Below, piece after piece: positions 1-8,659 of a stretch of DNA of 64,000 bases. Source of the DNA: Halogeometricum limi (GTDB taxonomy: Archaea; Halobacteriota; Halobacteria; Halobacteriales; Haloferacaceae); the NCBI RefSeq assembly GCF_900115785.1, contig NZ_FOYS01000008.1:1-64000 (forward strand), written 5' to 3'. Position 1 is the stretch's first letter, and each line of letters opens with the position of its first letter. The notes under the pieces were generated by a model that saw only the letters and a list, made by a program, of their open reading frames with translations, made no database searches and was not told the DNA's origin. A program made the position numbers and the translations under genes.

Positions 1-561
1 GGTCCCCTCGACATGTCGCCGTTCGAGCGCGAAGAGATGCGCGTCATCGGCGACGCGGCGGCCGACGGCGGCGTCGAAACCGACGGCGGCACGGCGACTG
101 CTGACCGACTGGCGGTCGAACCGTGGCTTCCGCACCAGTACAAGTGGGGCAACGTCGCGATGATTGGCCTCGTCGTCGGCATCCTCGGCGGCTACATCGC
201 GATGACCACGGGGAGCGCGTTCCTCGCGTTCGGTATCAGCGCGGCGTCGCTGCTGTTCTTGAATCTGGGCGTCGAGAAGATTCCGGTCACCCACCACATG
301 GCTCTACCAGGAAGCACGGCGGCGCTGGCGGTGACGAACGGTGGCGAGGGGTCGCTCGTCGTCGCGCTCGTCGTCGCCGCGGTCTTCGGCGTCGTCTGTG
401 CGCTGTTCGGTGAGGTGTTCCAGCGCATCTTCTACGCGCACGGCGACACCCACTGGGACCCGCCCGCGGCGGCCATCGTCTTCGGGACGTTCCTTGTCGC
501 CGTCCTCCACATCGCCGGCGTCTTCCCCAGTTCCTCCTGGGTCGCCACCCTCGGCCTCTAA
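1..561 (+). CDS. C-terminal part of a multi-pass membrane protein (5' end outside window)
   Basis: The reading frame is open from base 1, so the gene begins before the window; an in-frame ATG lies at 13 but nothing marks it as the true start. The visible part has a roughly 45-residue charged stretch, then about four hydrophobic segments (residues 50-70, 75-90, 115-135 and 155-172 of the part read from 13). Two His-containing loops, THHMALPG and AHGDTHWDPP, sit between membrane segments and could be functionally important. I do not recognise a characterised transporter family; it looks like a conserved haloarchaeal integral membrane protein. The next gene starts 57 bases downstream on the same strand. 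Confidence 0.6.
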   Translation, partial: GPLDMSPFEREEMRVIGDAAADGGVETDGGTATADRLAVEPWLPHQYKWGNVAMIGLVVGILGGYIAMTTGSAFLAFGISAASLLFLNLGVEKIPVTHHMALPGSTAALAVTNGGEGSLVVALVVAAVFGVVCALFGEVFQRIFYAHGDTHWDPPAAAIVFGTFLVAVLHIAGVFPSSSWVATLGL

Positions 562-618
562 CGCCGAACGAGGCCACCCCGTTCGACCATTCAACACGAC
601 GCGGACACAGCAGTTCGG

Positions 619-1782
619 ATGAACCTCGAAGAACGAATCCTCCAACGAAAACGACGCGGTGACAGGCGACAGTTACTTCTCGAAGAGACGTCGCTGAGTC
701 CGGTCTGGCACCCGAGCGAACCGACCGGGCGCGGTCCGACTATCGAACGTCTCCTCGACCGCCTCGAACCCGTGTTCGACCACCGGACGCCGGAGAACGT
801 CTACGTCCGCGGTCCCGCGGGGTCGGGCAAGTCAGCCGTCGTCACCGCGTTGTTCGAACAACTCTCTCGTCTCCTCTCCTCGCCGGAAGACACCATCGTC
901 ACGACGACGCGCGGGGGAAGCGCCTCCCGCCGGTCGTTCGCGTACGTCGACCTCCGGGAGGCGACGAGTCGGTTCGAGTTCTACCACGCCATCCTCTCTG
1001 CGACGACGACCGAATCGGTCCCGCGCCGCGGACTCGCGACCATCGACCTCAGACAGCGAGTCAGCAAACACCTCCGCGGCGGCCGCGTCCTCGTGGTGGC
1101 GATGGACCACGCCGACGACGACACCGACCGACTCGCGTCGTTCGCGGGCGAACTGGAGAGCCTCGGTCATCGAACCGCATGGGTCGCCGTCGGCCGGGGG
1201 GACCCGAAAGACGTGCTTCCGGACCCCCGCGCGACGAGCGTCGTCGGCGTCGACCCGTACCACGCCGCCGAACTCACCGACGTGTTGACCGCGCGCATCT
1301 CGACCGGACTGGCCAGAGACGCGACGACGCATCAGCAGGTTCGGAGGCTGTCCACGTGGGCCGACGGCGACGCGCACGACGCCCTCGCGGCCCTCCTCGG
1401 CGCGGTCGACGTCGCACTGGAAGCGGACAGCGACGTCCTCGAAGACGCCCACCTCGACGCGGGGATAGAGTCGGTTCCCAAGCCGTGCGTCTCGTTGGGG
1501 CGCGTCCTCGCTCTCTCGGAGAATCGCCGCGCCGTCCTCCGGGCCCTCGTCGTCCTCGACGCCGAGGAACGGTCGTCGGTGAGTCGGACCGCGGCCGCCA
1601 TCGCAGCGTCCTCGTCGCTGTCGGAGAGCACCATCACGCGCTACCTCTACGAGTTCGCCGAGAACGGAATCGTCGAACGCGTCCCCGTCGAGGGGTCGCA
1701 GGGCGCGGGTCGACCGCCGAGTCGCGTCGAGACGCGCGTCCCGACGCGGGCGTTTCGCCGACTCACCCGCGGCGACGACTGA
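619..1782 (+). CDS. Cdc6/Orc1-like AAA ATPase
   Basis: A 387-residue protein with the layout of archaeal Cdc6/Orc1: Walker A GPAGSGKS at residues 65-72, a Walker B-like strand VLVVAMDHAD at about 157-166, and a C-terminal winged-helix region (about 300-380, containing ESTITRYLYEFAENG). Cdc6/Orc1 proteins bind origin DNA and load the replicative helicase. Here the usual Walker B DE is DH, and the protein is divergent, so it may be a non-initiator paralogue. I see no cluster of origin recognition boxes next to it. ATG start 619; it ends before a convergent transporter gene, with a 16-bp inverted repeat between them. Confidence 0.75.
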   Translation: MNLEERILQRKRRGDRRQLLLEETSLSPVWHPSEPTGRGPTIERLLDRLEPVFDHRTPENVYVRGPAGSGKSAVVTALFEQLSRLLSSPEDTIVTTTRGGSASRRSFAYVDLREATSRFEFYHAILSATTTESVPRRGLATIDLRQRVSKHLRGGRVLVVAMDHADDDTDRLASFAGELESLGHRTAWVAVGRGDPKDVLPDPRATSVVGVDPYHAAELTDVLTARISTGLARDATTHQQVRRLSTWADGDAHDALAALLGAVDVALEADSDVLEDAHLDAGIESVPKPCVSLGRVLALSENRRAVLRALVVLDAEERSSVSRTAAAIAASSSLSESTITRYLYEFAENGIVERVPVEGSQGAGRPPSRVETRVPTRAFRRLTRGDD

Positions 1783-1852
1783 GGGGCGTGTCGGACGCAC
1801 CGACGCGACGCGCCGTTCGACAGTCTTTTTCGCGTGCACCGCGCATCCTCGC

Positions 1853-1901
1853 ACGAAGCGAGTGGTCTGCGACGTAGGATACCGGAGACCACTCGCTTCG
1901 T
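1853..1901. terminator. Perfect 16-bp inverted repeat between convergent genes
   Basis: Arms at 1853-1868 (ACGAAGCGAGTGGTCT) and 1886-1901 are exact reverse complements separated by 17 nt. The element lies in the 183-base space between the 3' ends of the Cdc6-like gene and the convergent iron-binding lipoprotein gene. A hairpin this strong could stop transcription or stabilise 3' ends from both sides. There is no long T tract on either side, so the terminator role is inference from position. Confidence 0.5.
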
Positions 1902-1965
1902 CTCTACACCTTCGAGTGCAAACAGTCGGATACGGGTCGGAAAGTACCGACGACGCGGCCGTCGT

Positions 1966-3174
1966 TCAGAAGTCGCCGGCGACGATGTCCGCGACGCGCT
2001 GACGGTCGAACAGTTCGTCTTCGACGCCGTACAGTTGTCCGGCGGTGCGTTCGGTCAGCACGAGGTTGGTGATGGGGCCTTGGTAGAGCCCACCGGCGCG
2101 GTAGACGTCGTCGTTCTTCACGGCCGTGAGCGCGCTGGCGGTGTCGTCGTTTCGGAGGTAGTCGACGACGGTGTTCTGGAACTCCTCGCGGGTCTTCGAC
2201 TCGTAGCCGCGGAGCATGAGCACCTCGGGGTTGACTTCGAGAACCGTCTCTAGGTCGATGGCCGCCCGACTGCCGTGGAAGTCCTGTACGTCCGTGTTGG
2301 CGAGGGCGTCGCGGACGCCGAGGTCACGGAAGTGTTTGAAGCCGGTCCCGCCGCCGATGATGTAGGGGTAGAACTCCGTCGGTTCGTCGCCGACGCCCCA
2401 GAGGACGGCGACTTCGGGTCGGTCACCCTGTTCGGGAACGTGGGGGGAGAGAGCGGTCTGGAACTCGTCGTGAAGCGTCGCGAACGCCTCGTATCGGTCG
2501 GTCCGCTGGAACACCTGTGCGAGTTTCTCGAAGCCCTCGTACAGCGTGTAGTAGCGGTAGTCCTCGTGCCACGGGTAGTGCTGCGCGTAGATGCAGTTCC
2601 CGAAGAGCGGGGCGACCTGCTCGGAAATCTCGTCGACGTCCGCCTGTTCCCACCCCTTGAACCGGTTCATGAGGAAGTTCGGGTCCATCACGTGCACGTC
2701 GCCGTCGAGTTCGTAGAACACCTCTTTGGAGACGCCGTCGGAGTAGAGGTCGACCATCTCGCTCTTGTCGACGGAGACGTCCGGAATCTCGTCGTAGTAC
2801 TGCGTGTGGTACCGAGAAGTGAGCCAGAGACCCTTCGGCGGTTCGAGGCCGAGAGCGACGCCCATATCGGCCCAACTGCCGTTGTTCGCGACCCACGTCT
2901 CCGGCACGCTGTCGAACTCGACGGTCCCGACGGGTTCCATCGTCACCGAGTACGCCTCGGTCGTCTCGGTCGCTTCGTCGGTCTCCGTCTCGGCGTCCGT
3001 CGAACTCTCGGTGCCCGTCTCCGTCGCCGCCGCGGACTCCGTCGCCGTCGACCCGGCGTCCGTCCCGTCCTCGGAGGTTCCGGTACATCCCGCGAGGAGG
3101 CCGCTAGCCGCCAGAATCCCGCTCGCCTTCAGTACGTCGCGCCGCGTTCGACTCCGCGAGCCGTCGTGTGTCAT
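1966..3174 (-). CDS. Iron/siderophore ABC transporter substrate-binding lipoprotein
   Basis: A 402-residue exported protein. The N-terminus has a Tat motif (TRRDVLK, residues 10-16) and a lipobox LLAGC with Cys30, then a Thr/Glu/Asp-rich linker to about residue 75, as in haloarchaeal surface lipoproteins. The rest resembles the periplasmic-binding fold of FecB/FepB/BtuF proteins. It lies downstream of its ATPase and permease on the same strand. A separate iron-box palindrome sits in the 47-base gap before its start, so it probably has its own iron-regulated promoter. The true ligand (ferric siderophore, haem or other chelate) cannot be read from sequence. Confidence 0.85.
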   Translation of the reverse strand: MTHDGSRSRTRRDVLKASGILAASGLLAGCTGTSEDGTDAGSTATESAAATETGTESSTDAETETDEATETTEAYSVTMEPVGTVEFDSVPETWVANNGSWADMGVALGLEPPKGLWLTSRYHTQYYDEIPDVSVDKSEMVDLYSDGVSKEVFYELDGDVHVMDPNFLMNRFKGWEQADVDEISEQVAPLFGNCIYAQHYPWHEDYRYYTLYEGFEKLAQVFQRTDRYEAFATLHDEFQTALSPHVPEQGDRPEVAVLWGVGDEPTEFYPYIIGGGTGFKHFRDLGVRDALANTDVQDFHGSRAAIDLETVLEVNPEVLMLRGYESKTREEFQNTVVDYLRNDDTASALTAVKNDDVYRAGGLYQGPITNLVLTERTAGQLYGVEDELFDRQRVADIVAGDF

Positions 3175-3178
3175 TGTA

Positions 3179-3196
3179 TTTTAGGCCGACCTAAAA
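3179..3196. promoter_or_regulatory. Iron-box palindrome (DtxR/IdeR-type operator) before the binding-protein gene
   Basis: TTTTAGGCCGACCTAAAA has 7-base arms (TTTTAGG/CCTAAAA) around a 4-base centre, and begins 5 bases upstream of the start codon at 3174. It matches the arms and spacing of the palindrome before the permease gene at 5215-5230 and the TTAGG...CCTAA pattern bound by DtxR-family metal repressors. In a leaderless promoter this position overlaps the transcription start, which fits repression by iron-loaded regulator. Confidence 0.75.
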
Positions 3197-3221
3197 GTTC
3201 AAAGGAGTTTCGGTACGCGGC

Positions 3222-4070
3222 TCACAGCGAGTGCTTCGGAACGATTTCGGGGTCGGGCGTGTAGGAGACGGCCGCCTCGACGCGGAAGACGTCCGCGAGG
3301 AGTTCCTCGGTGACGACCTCTCGCGGCGGGCCCCAGTCGTACACCTCGCCGTCTTGCAGGGCGACGAGGTAGTCCGCGAAGCGGGCGGCCTGAGCGATGT
3401 CGTGGAGGACGACGGCGACGGTCACCCCTCGTCTCTCGTTCAGTTGCTGGACCGTCTCCATCACCCGGAGTTGGTGGTGTAGGTCGAGGTACGTCGTCGG
3501 TTCGTCCAGTAAGAGGACGTCCGTATCCTGTGCGAGCACCATCGCGATCCACGCCAGTTGTTTCTGCCCGCCGGAGAGGTTCCCGACCGTCTGCTCGCGC
3601 AGGTGGTCGACGCCCGCGAGTTCGATGGCGCGTTCGACCGCCCGGTGGTCCGCCTCTCCGACCTGTTCGAAGAAGCCCCGGTGCGGGTAGCGTCCGTGGT
3701 AGACCAGTTCCTCGACGGTGATGGACCCGGGCGACTCGTTCTCCTGCGAGAGGAGTCCGAGTTCGCGGGCGAACTCCTTGTCGTCGTACTCGTGGACCGC
3801 GCGGCCGTCGAGGAGGACGCGTCCGGTATCGGGGGCGAGTTGCTTCGAGAGCGCCTTCAACAGAGTGCTCTTGCCGCTCCCGTTCGGGCCGACGAGGGCG
3901 GTTATCTCCCCGCGTGGGATGTCGATTCGGTCGCACTCGACGACGGGTCGCTCGCTCGTCGAGTACGACAGCGTGAGTCCGTCGCCGACGAGTGCGCTGG
4001 CGTCGTCCGCCTCGCCGTTCCGTGCTCGCTCGATGCGCTCGTGGTCGTTCTCGTGGTTGCTCTCGGACAT
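3222..4070 (-). CDS. Iron/siderophore ABC transporter ATP-binding protein
   Basis: A 282-residue FecE/BtuD-type ATPase. Walker A GPNGSGKST is at residues 61-69, followed by the Q-loop, the signature LSGGQKQ and Walker B LLLDEPTTYLD. The acidic first 28 residues are an extension typical of haloarchaea. Its start codon shares bases with the stop codon of the permease gene (position 4070), so the two are translationally coupled and form one transcript running from 5209. Confidence 0.92.
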   Translation of the reverse strand: MSESNHENDHERIERARNGEADDASALVGDGLTLSYSTSERPVVECDRIDIPRGEITALVGPNGSGKSTLLKALSKQLAPDTGRVLLDGRAVHEYDDKEFARELGLLSQENESPGSITVEELVYHGRYPHRGFFEQVGEADHRAVERAIELAGVDHLREQTVGNLSGGQKQLAWIAMVLAQDTDVLLLDEPTTYLDLHHQLRVMETVQQLNERRGVTVAVVLHDIAQAARFADYLVALQDGEVYDWGPPREVVTEELLADVFRVEAAVSYTPDPEIVPKHSL

Positions 4071-5209
4071 CAGACGTCACCCAGGTTCTGTTGGCGTCGC
4101 ATCAGGTAGAGGAAGTACGGACCGCCGACCAGTCCCGTGACGATGCCGACGGGAATCTGCGTCGGGGCCATCGCGAGTCGCGCGCCGACGTCCGCGAGGA
4201 CCATCAGCGCGGGGCCGACGAACAGACAACCGACCACCAGTCGCTTGTAGTCGCTGCCGACGAGGTTGCGGACGACGTGCGGGACGATGAGGCCGACGAA
4301 GCCGACGATGCCCGCGACGGCGATGGCGGCGCTGGCCGCGAGGATGGCGACGCCCGACAGGAGGAATCGCGTGCGTTCGACGGACATGCCGAGCGAACGC
4401 GCAGTCTGTTCGCCGAGGAGCAGGACGTTCAACTGTCGCGCGCCGAGGACGGCGAGGGCGACGGCGAGCGTCGTCGAAGGGAGCGCGAGTCTGACCTGTT
4501 GCCAGTCGACGCCCGTCAGCGAACCGGTCGTCCACGCGATAGCGCTCTGGACGACGGCCAAGTCGTTGGCGAAGAAGAACAGCCCCGTCTGCAGCGACTG
4601 GAAGATGGTGGAGACGATGACGCCCGCGAGGACCAGTCTGACGGGTGACGTGCCGTTCTGCCACGCGATACCGTAGACGATGAGGAACGCGACGGCCCCA
4701 CCGCCGGCGGCGATGAGGGGGAGGAACGGCGCGAGTCCGCTGAAGACGACGAGCGTGAGGAGGATGGCCAGACCGGCACCGGAACTGACGCCGAGGATGT
4801 ACGGACTGGCGAGTTCGTTCCGCGTCACGGCCTGGAAGATGGCCCCGGAGACGGCGAGGTTCGCGCCGACGAGGATGCCGACGAGGACGCGCGGGAGGCG
4901 GATGTTCCAGACGACGAGCGTCGTCGTCGGCAGTTCGGTGAGCGTCCCCTCGAACCCCGTGAGCGTCCGCATCAGCCCCTCGCCGACGAAGAAGTTGAGG
5001 AGCCAGTGGGGGTCGAAGAGGACGATGGGGTCCAGGACGGCGCGCCACGCCTGTTCGAGCGTCATCGTGTACGTCCCGAAACTCACCTGCACCAGGCCGC
5101 CGAGGACGACGAGGCCCACGCTGACGAGGCAGACGGAGACGAGCGTCGCGTCCACCCAGTCGAACAGTCGTGCGCCACCGAGTCGATTCGTCCGCGCGTC
5201 TCCGGCCAT
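4070..5209 (-). CDS. FecCD/BtuC-type iron ABC transporter permease
   Basis: A 379-residue integral membrane protein of the FecCD family, with about ten hydrophobic segments and family motifs such as RLPRVLVGILVGANLAVSGA near residues 105-125 and GLIVPHVVR in the C-terminal half, near the coupling loop that contacts the ATPase. It is the first gene of the permease-ATPase transcript. The start codon lies 5 bases downstream of a perfect iron-box palindrome. Proteins of this family form a homodimer that moves ferric chelates across the membrane. Confidence 0.92.
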   Translation of the reverse strand: MAGDARTNRLGGARLFDWVDATLVSVCLVSVGLVVLGGLVQVSFGTYTMTLEQAWRAVLDPIVLFDPHWLLNFFVGEGLMRTLTGFEGTLTELPTTTLVVWNIRLPRVLVGILVGANLAVSGAIFQAVTRNELASPYILGVSSGAGLAILLTLVVFSGLAPFLPLIAAGGGAVAFLIVYGIAWQNGTSPVRLVLAGVIVSTIFQSLQTGLFFFANDLAVVQSAIAWTTGSLTGVDWQQVRLALPSTTLAVALAVLGARQLNVLLLGEQTARSLGMSVERTRFLLSGVAILAASAAIAVAGIVGFVGLIVPHVVRNLVGSDYKRLVVGCLFVGPALMVLADVGARLAMAPTQIPVGIVTGLVGGPYFLYLMRRQQNLGDV

Positions 5210-5214
5210 GTTGA

Positions 5215-5230
5215 TTTAGGTATACCTAAA
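5215..5230. promoter_or_regulatory. Perfect iron-box palindrome (DtxR/IdeR-type operator) before the permease gene
   Basis: TTTAGGTATACCTAAA is a perfect 16-base palindrome starting 6 bases upstream of the permease ATG. It shares TTTAGG-N4-CCTAAA with the element at 3179-3196. The regulator itself is not in the window. The link to DtxR/IdeR/SirR-type proteins rests on the known binding pattern of that family. Confidence 0.78.
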
Positions 5231-5312
5231 GCAACGGTAAAGCAGTTGCGACATCGGTTCCGAGTCCGACGGCCCGGGAAACTCATAAGCGCCCGCCGCG
5301 GGAGGATGAGTC

Positions 5313-6113
5313 ATGAACGTCGCCGCCGTCCAGATACCCGCCGCGGAGTCCGTGGAAGCGAACGTCGAACGCGCCGTCTCGCGCGTCCGGGCGGCCGCCG
5401 AGAAGGGCGCGGAACTGGTCGTTCTCCCCGAGATGTGGAACGTGGGCTACTTCGCGTTCGACGCGTACGAGGCGGCCGCCGAACCGGTCGACGGGCCGAC
5501 GGCGACGCGTCTCTCCGAACTCGCCGCCGAACTCGGCATCCACCTCCACGGCGGCAGCATCGTCGAACGCGACGGCGGCGACCTGTACAACACGAGTCTC
5601 CTGTTCGACCCCGCGGGCGACCGAATCGCCACCTACCGGAAGGTGCATCTGTTCGGCTACGAGTCCGAGGAGAGCGCCATCCTCACGCCCGGCGAGGACG
5701 TCGTCGCCGCCGACACCGAACTGGGGACGGTCGGTCTCACGACGTGCTACGACCTGCGCTTTCCGGAACTGTACCGGCAGTTGGTCGACGAGGGCGTGGA
5801 GATGCTCCTCGTCACCTCCGCGTGGCCGAACGCCCGCGCGGACCACTGGCATCTCTTCACCCGGACCCGGGCGGTGGAGAGTCAGGTGTTCCTCGTCGCC
5901 GCGAACCTCACGGGAACGAACCGCGGCGTCTCGCTCGCGGGCCAGAGCGTCGTCGTCGACCCGTGGGGGACCCAGCGAGCGAACGCCGGGAACGGGCCGC
6001 ACACCGCGCACGCGGAAGTCGACATCGAGACGGTCTCGGAGGTTCGTTCGGAGTTCCCCGCTCTCCACGACAGGCGGTTCGACGGGTCGTACTCGCTCCG
6101 CGCCGACGAGTAA
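5313..6113 (+). CDS. Carbon-nitrogen hydrolase (nitrilase superfamily, omega-amidase-like)
   Basis: A 266-residue single-domain enzyme, the usual length for the amidase branches of the nitrilase superfamily. The catalytic triad is visible: Glu40 in VVLPEMW, Lys110 in YRKVHLFG, and Cys145 in TTCYDLRFPELYR. The DLRFPELYR context is typical of Nit2/omega-amidase-like and related amidases that hydrolyse small carboxamides such as 2-oxoglutaramate. There is no signal peptide, so it acts in the cytosol. It is divergent from the iron transporter, with about 100 bases between the starts. Confidence 0.9.
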   Translation: MNVAAVQIPAAESVEANVERAVSRVRAAAEKGAELVVLPEMWNVGYFAFDAYEAAAEPVDGPTATRLSELAAELGIHLHGGSIVERDGGDLYNTSLLFDPAGDRIATYRKVHLFGYESEESAILTPGEDVVAADTELGTVGLTTCYDLRFPELYRQLVDEGVEMLLVTSAWPNARADHWHLFTRTRAVESQVFLVAANLTGTNRGVSLAGQSVVVDPWGTQRANAGNGPHTAHAEVDIETVSEVRSEFPALHDRRFDGSYSLRADE

Positions 6114-6191
6114 CGACACGCGGGTGGAGACGGACGCGCCGGAGTGACAGGAGGGCGAGGAGTTTAGTGCTCTTTGCCCGTACTCACGACG

Positions 6192-7382
6192 ATGCAGTTC
6201 GGCTTCACTTCGACTATCGACCGGTCACGGGTAGGATGGTGGCTGTTGGGACTGGCGATACTCCTCGTCCTCGCGTTCGTCGCCGAGGCGTACCTCGGGA
6301 CGTTCATGCTCGGACTGTTTCTCTACTACTCCACGCGGCCCGTCTACTCGCGGATTCGCGGGCGCATCGGCCAGCAGAGCATCGGCGCGGCCGTCTCGCT
6401 TCTCGCGCTGTCGTTACCAATCGTCCTCCTCGTCGCCTATACGGTCCTCGTGGCGTTCCAAGAACTGAGCGCGTTCGTCGGACAGAACCAGCAGGGACTG
6501 CTGGCGATGCTGGACCCTTACCTCGGGTCGTTCGACGCCGTTCGCAACCCCCAGGAGGTGCTCGGGTCGCTCCTCGAAGACCCCGGCGCGTTCTTCGACT
6601 CCGCCGACACGGCGACGGCGGAGACGATACTCGCCTCGCTCGCCGGAACCGCATCGTTCGTCCTCGGGGCGGCCCTCCAACTGTTCATCGCGTTCGCGTT
6701 CGCGTTCTACCTCCTGCGCGACGACCGGCGACTGTCGGCGTGGACGCGCGAGAACCTCTCCGGTCGCGGCGGCGTCGTCAACGCGTACATGACCGCCGTC
6801 GACCGCGACCTGAAGACCATCTACTTCGGCAACATCCTCAACGCGTTCGCCATCGCCGTCATCGCCGCCGTCTCCTACAACGTCATCAACCTGTTCGCGC
6901 CGTCGACGCTGTCGATTCCGTCGCCGACCCTCCTCGGGGCACTGACGGGCGCGGCCAGTCTCATCCCGGTCGTCGGGATGAAGATTATCTACGTCCCGGT
7001 GACGGTTCTCCTCGCCGTCGAGGCGGCGCTGACCGACCCGGCGACGATATGGGTCGCCGTCGTCTACGGCGTCGTCTCGTTCGTCGTCGTCGACACCATC
7101 CCGGACTTCCTGCTCAGACCGTACGTCTCCGGGCGAAACCTCCACACGGGGACGGTGATGTTCGCGTACATCATCGGCCCGGCGCTGTTCGGGTGGTACG
7201 GGCTGTTCTTGGGTCCACTCCTCCTCGTCGTCGCCGTCCACTTCGTCCGTATCGTCCTCCCCGAACTCGTCTCGGGAGAACCGCTGGACCCCGACGCGCG
7301 CGGCCGGAACCCGCTCCGGTCGGACGACGGCGCACAGCGAAGCATCTCCGACTTCGACGCGACGGGCGCGGACGACGACTGA
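6192..7382 (+). CDS. AI-2E (PerM) family membrane transporter
   Basis: A 396-residue membrane protein with the AI-2E/PerM pattern: paired hydrophobic segments near the N-terminus, a soluble central stretch (about 100-160), then a cluster of membrane segments including FAFAFYLLRDDRR and the reentrant-like GALTGAASLIPVVG region. The open frame begins earlier at a TTG, but the ATG at 6192 (MQFGFTSTIDRSRVGWW) is the more natural start. Some family members export autoinducer-2 and others act as Na+/H+ antiporters; the substrate here is unknown. The acidic C-terminal tail is probably cytosolic. Confidence 0.85.
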   Translation: MQFGFTSTIDRSRVGWWLLGLAILLVLAFVAEAYLGTFMLGLFLYYSTRPVYSRIRGRIGQQSIGAAVSLLALSLPIVLLVAYTVLVAFQELSAFVGQNQQGLLAMLDPYLGSFDAVRNPQEVLGSLLEDPGAFFDSADTATAETILASLAGTASFVLGAALQLFIAFAFAFYLLRDDRRLSAWTRENLSGRGGVVNAYMTAVDRDLKTIYFGNILNAFAIAVIAAVSYNVINLFAPSTLSIPSPTLLGALTGAASLIPVVGMKIIYVPVTVLLAVEAALTDPATIWVAVVYGVVSFVVVDTIPDFLLRPYVSGRNLHTGTVMFAYIIGPALFGWYGLFLGPLLLVVAVHFVRIVLPELVSGEPLDPDARGRNPLRSDDGAQRSISDFDATGADDD

Positions 7383-7412
7383 GCGTCGCTTCGGCCGTCG
7401 CATCCATCACTG

Positions 7413-8567
7413 ATGCGCCCGAACGAACTACCAATGAGAGTCGAAGGCGGCGAGACGATGGCGGTGCTCCGGACGGTCACGGCGCGTGTCCGCGAGCAGA
7501 ATCTGACGTTCCTCGCCGGAAGCCTCGCGTACAACGCCTTCGTCTCGCTCATCCCGCTTCTCCTCTTGCTCCTCCTCGTCGTCGGCGCCGTCGGAAACGA
7601 TGTGTTCGCGACGCGCGTCGCAGAACTCACGGGGACGTACCTCACCACCGGCGCACAGGAGGAGATCGCCGCCGCCATCGACAATGCGGGCGGCGAACTC
7701 GGCCTGTCGGTGACGGGCGTCCTCGTCCTCCTGTGGGGGGCGCTCAAACTGTTCCGCGGCCTCGACACCGCGTTCGCGGAGGTGTACGAGACCGAACAGG
7801 ACCCCAACCTCCTGAAGCAGTTTCGCGACGGCCTCGTCGCGTTGACCGTCATCGGCCTCTCGCTCGTCGCCCTCGCCCTCGCCGGGACGGCGTTCGCCTA
7901 CTTCCGACTCCCCCTCCTGCACGTCCTCAACCCCCTGTTCCTCCTCGTCGGCCTGAGCCTCGCGTTCCTCCCGATGTACTACGTCTTCCCGGACGTGGAG
8001 ATGACCGTCCGCGACGCACTCCCCGGTGCCGTCGTCGCCGCCGGCGGGTGGGCGATACTCGAAGTCGGGTTCCAGGTGTACGCCACCTACGCGGGCCAGT
8101 ACGAGGCGTACGGCGTCGTCGGCGGCATCCTCCTCCTCCTGACGTGGCTCTACTTCGGCGGGTTCGTCCTCCTCGTCGGCGCGGCGGTGAACGCGGTCAT
8201 CCGCGAACGAGACCAGAGCGGTCTCGTGGCGGCGGCGACGGACGAGGCAACCGAGAGCGAAGACGGTGTGGCACGTGCGACACCGGGAGGCGACACCGCG
8301 ACGGGTGCTGCGACGACGGAGGCGAAAACGGTGGAGACGGACGCGGTGACGACGGAGGCGACGTCGCAGACGAACGGCGGAACGGCGTCGAAGTCGTCGT
8401 CAGAAGACGCGAGGTTCGCCGCCGAGAGTGCACGGAGCGGACACCGAGAGCGAAACGCCGACAGCGGTCGGAGACGACCGACGCGGAGCATCGTGGCGGC
8501 GTTCGCCGTCGGCGTCCTCGTCGGATTCGTCGCCGTCGTGGCGGCCGCTCTCGGGGTCGGTCGCTAA
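7413..8567 (+). CDS. YihY/BrkB family membrane protein with long C-terminal extension
   Basis: A 384-residue protein. Residues 1-275 carry the YihY family core, including NLTFLAGSLAYNAFVSLIPLLL, the LWGALKLFRGLDTAFAEVYE motif and about six membrane segments. Residues 280-350 are a Thr/Glu/Ala-rich low-complexity linker, and residues 355-384 form an added membrane segment. Function in this family is not settled; it was once called ribonuclease BN in error. The start at 7413 is used here; an in-frame ATG at 7434 is equally possible. The gene lies 30 bases after the AI-2E gene and may be co-transcribed with it. Confidence 0.85.
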   Translation: MRPNELPMRVEGGETMAVLRTVTARVREQNLTFLAGSLAYNAFVSLIPLLLLLLLVVGAVGNDVFATRVAELTGTYLTTGAQEEIAAAIDNAGGELGLSVTGVLVLLWGALKLFRGLDTAFAEVYETEQDPNLLKQFRDGLVALTVIGLSLVALALAGTAFAYFRLPLLHVLNPLFLLVGLSLAFLPMYYVFPDVEMTVRDALPGAVVAAGGWAILEVGFQVYATYAGQYEAYGVVGGILLLLTWLYFGGFVLLVGAAVNAVIRERDQSGLVAAATDEATESEDGVARATPGGDTATGAATTEAKTVETDAVTTEATSQTNGGTASKSSSEDARFAAESARSGHRERNADSGRRRPTRSIVAAFAVGVLVGFVAVVAAALGVGR

Positions 8568-8576
8568 CGGTCGGAC

Positions 8577-8605
8577 TCAGCACTCAACGACGTCGCCGAG
8601 TTCGG
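8577..8605. repeat. Left direct repeat: duplicate of the 3' end of the beta-CASP nuclease gene
   Basis: These 29 bases match 9262-9290 at 27 positions, with an uninterrupted 19-base core ACGACGTCGCCGAGTTCGG (8587-8605 and 9272-9290). The other copy is the last codons and stop of the beta-CASP gene. Read on the minus strand this copy would encode the same LGDVVE- ending plus a stop. The repeats bracket the AT-rich PH-domain gene. Confidence 0.85.
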
Positions 8606-8659
8606 CAACAACAGATACAGGAATGTTGAGTGGGGAGAAATAATTTCCAGTGAGAACAC

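Noticed and set aside
619-1965. Possible replication origin next to the Cdc6/Orc1-like gene
   Set aside because: I found no repeated ORB-like boxes or an AT-rich unwinding region; only one inverted repeat, which is better explained as a 3'-end structure.
5006-8629. A 1207-codon open frame on the plus strand
   Set aside because: The translation is Arg/Pro-rich low-complexity and overlaps the nitrilase, AI-2E and YihY genes in another frame. It is a high-GC shadow frame.
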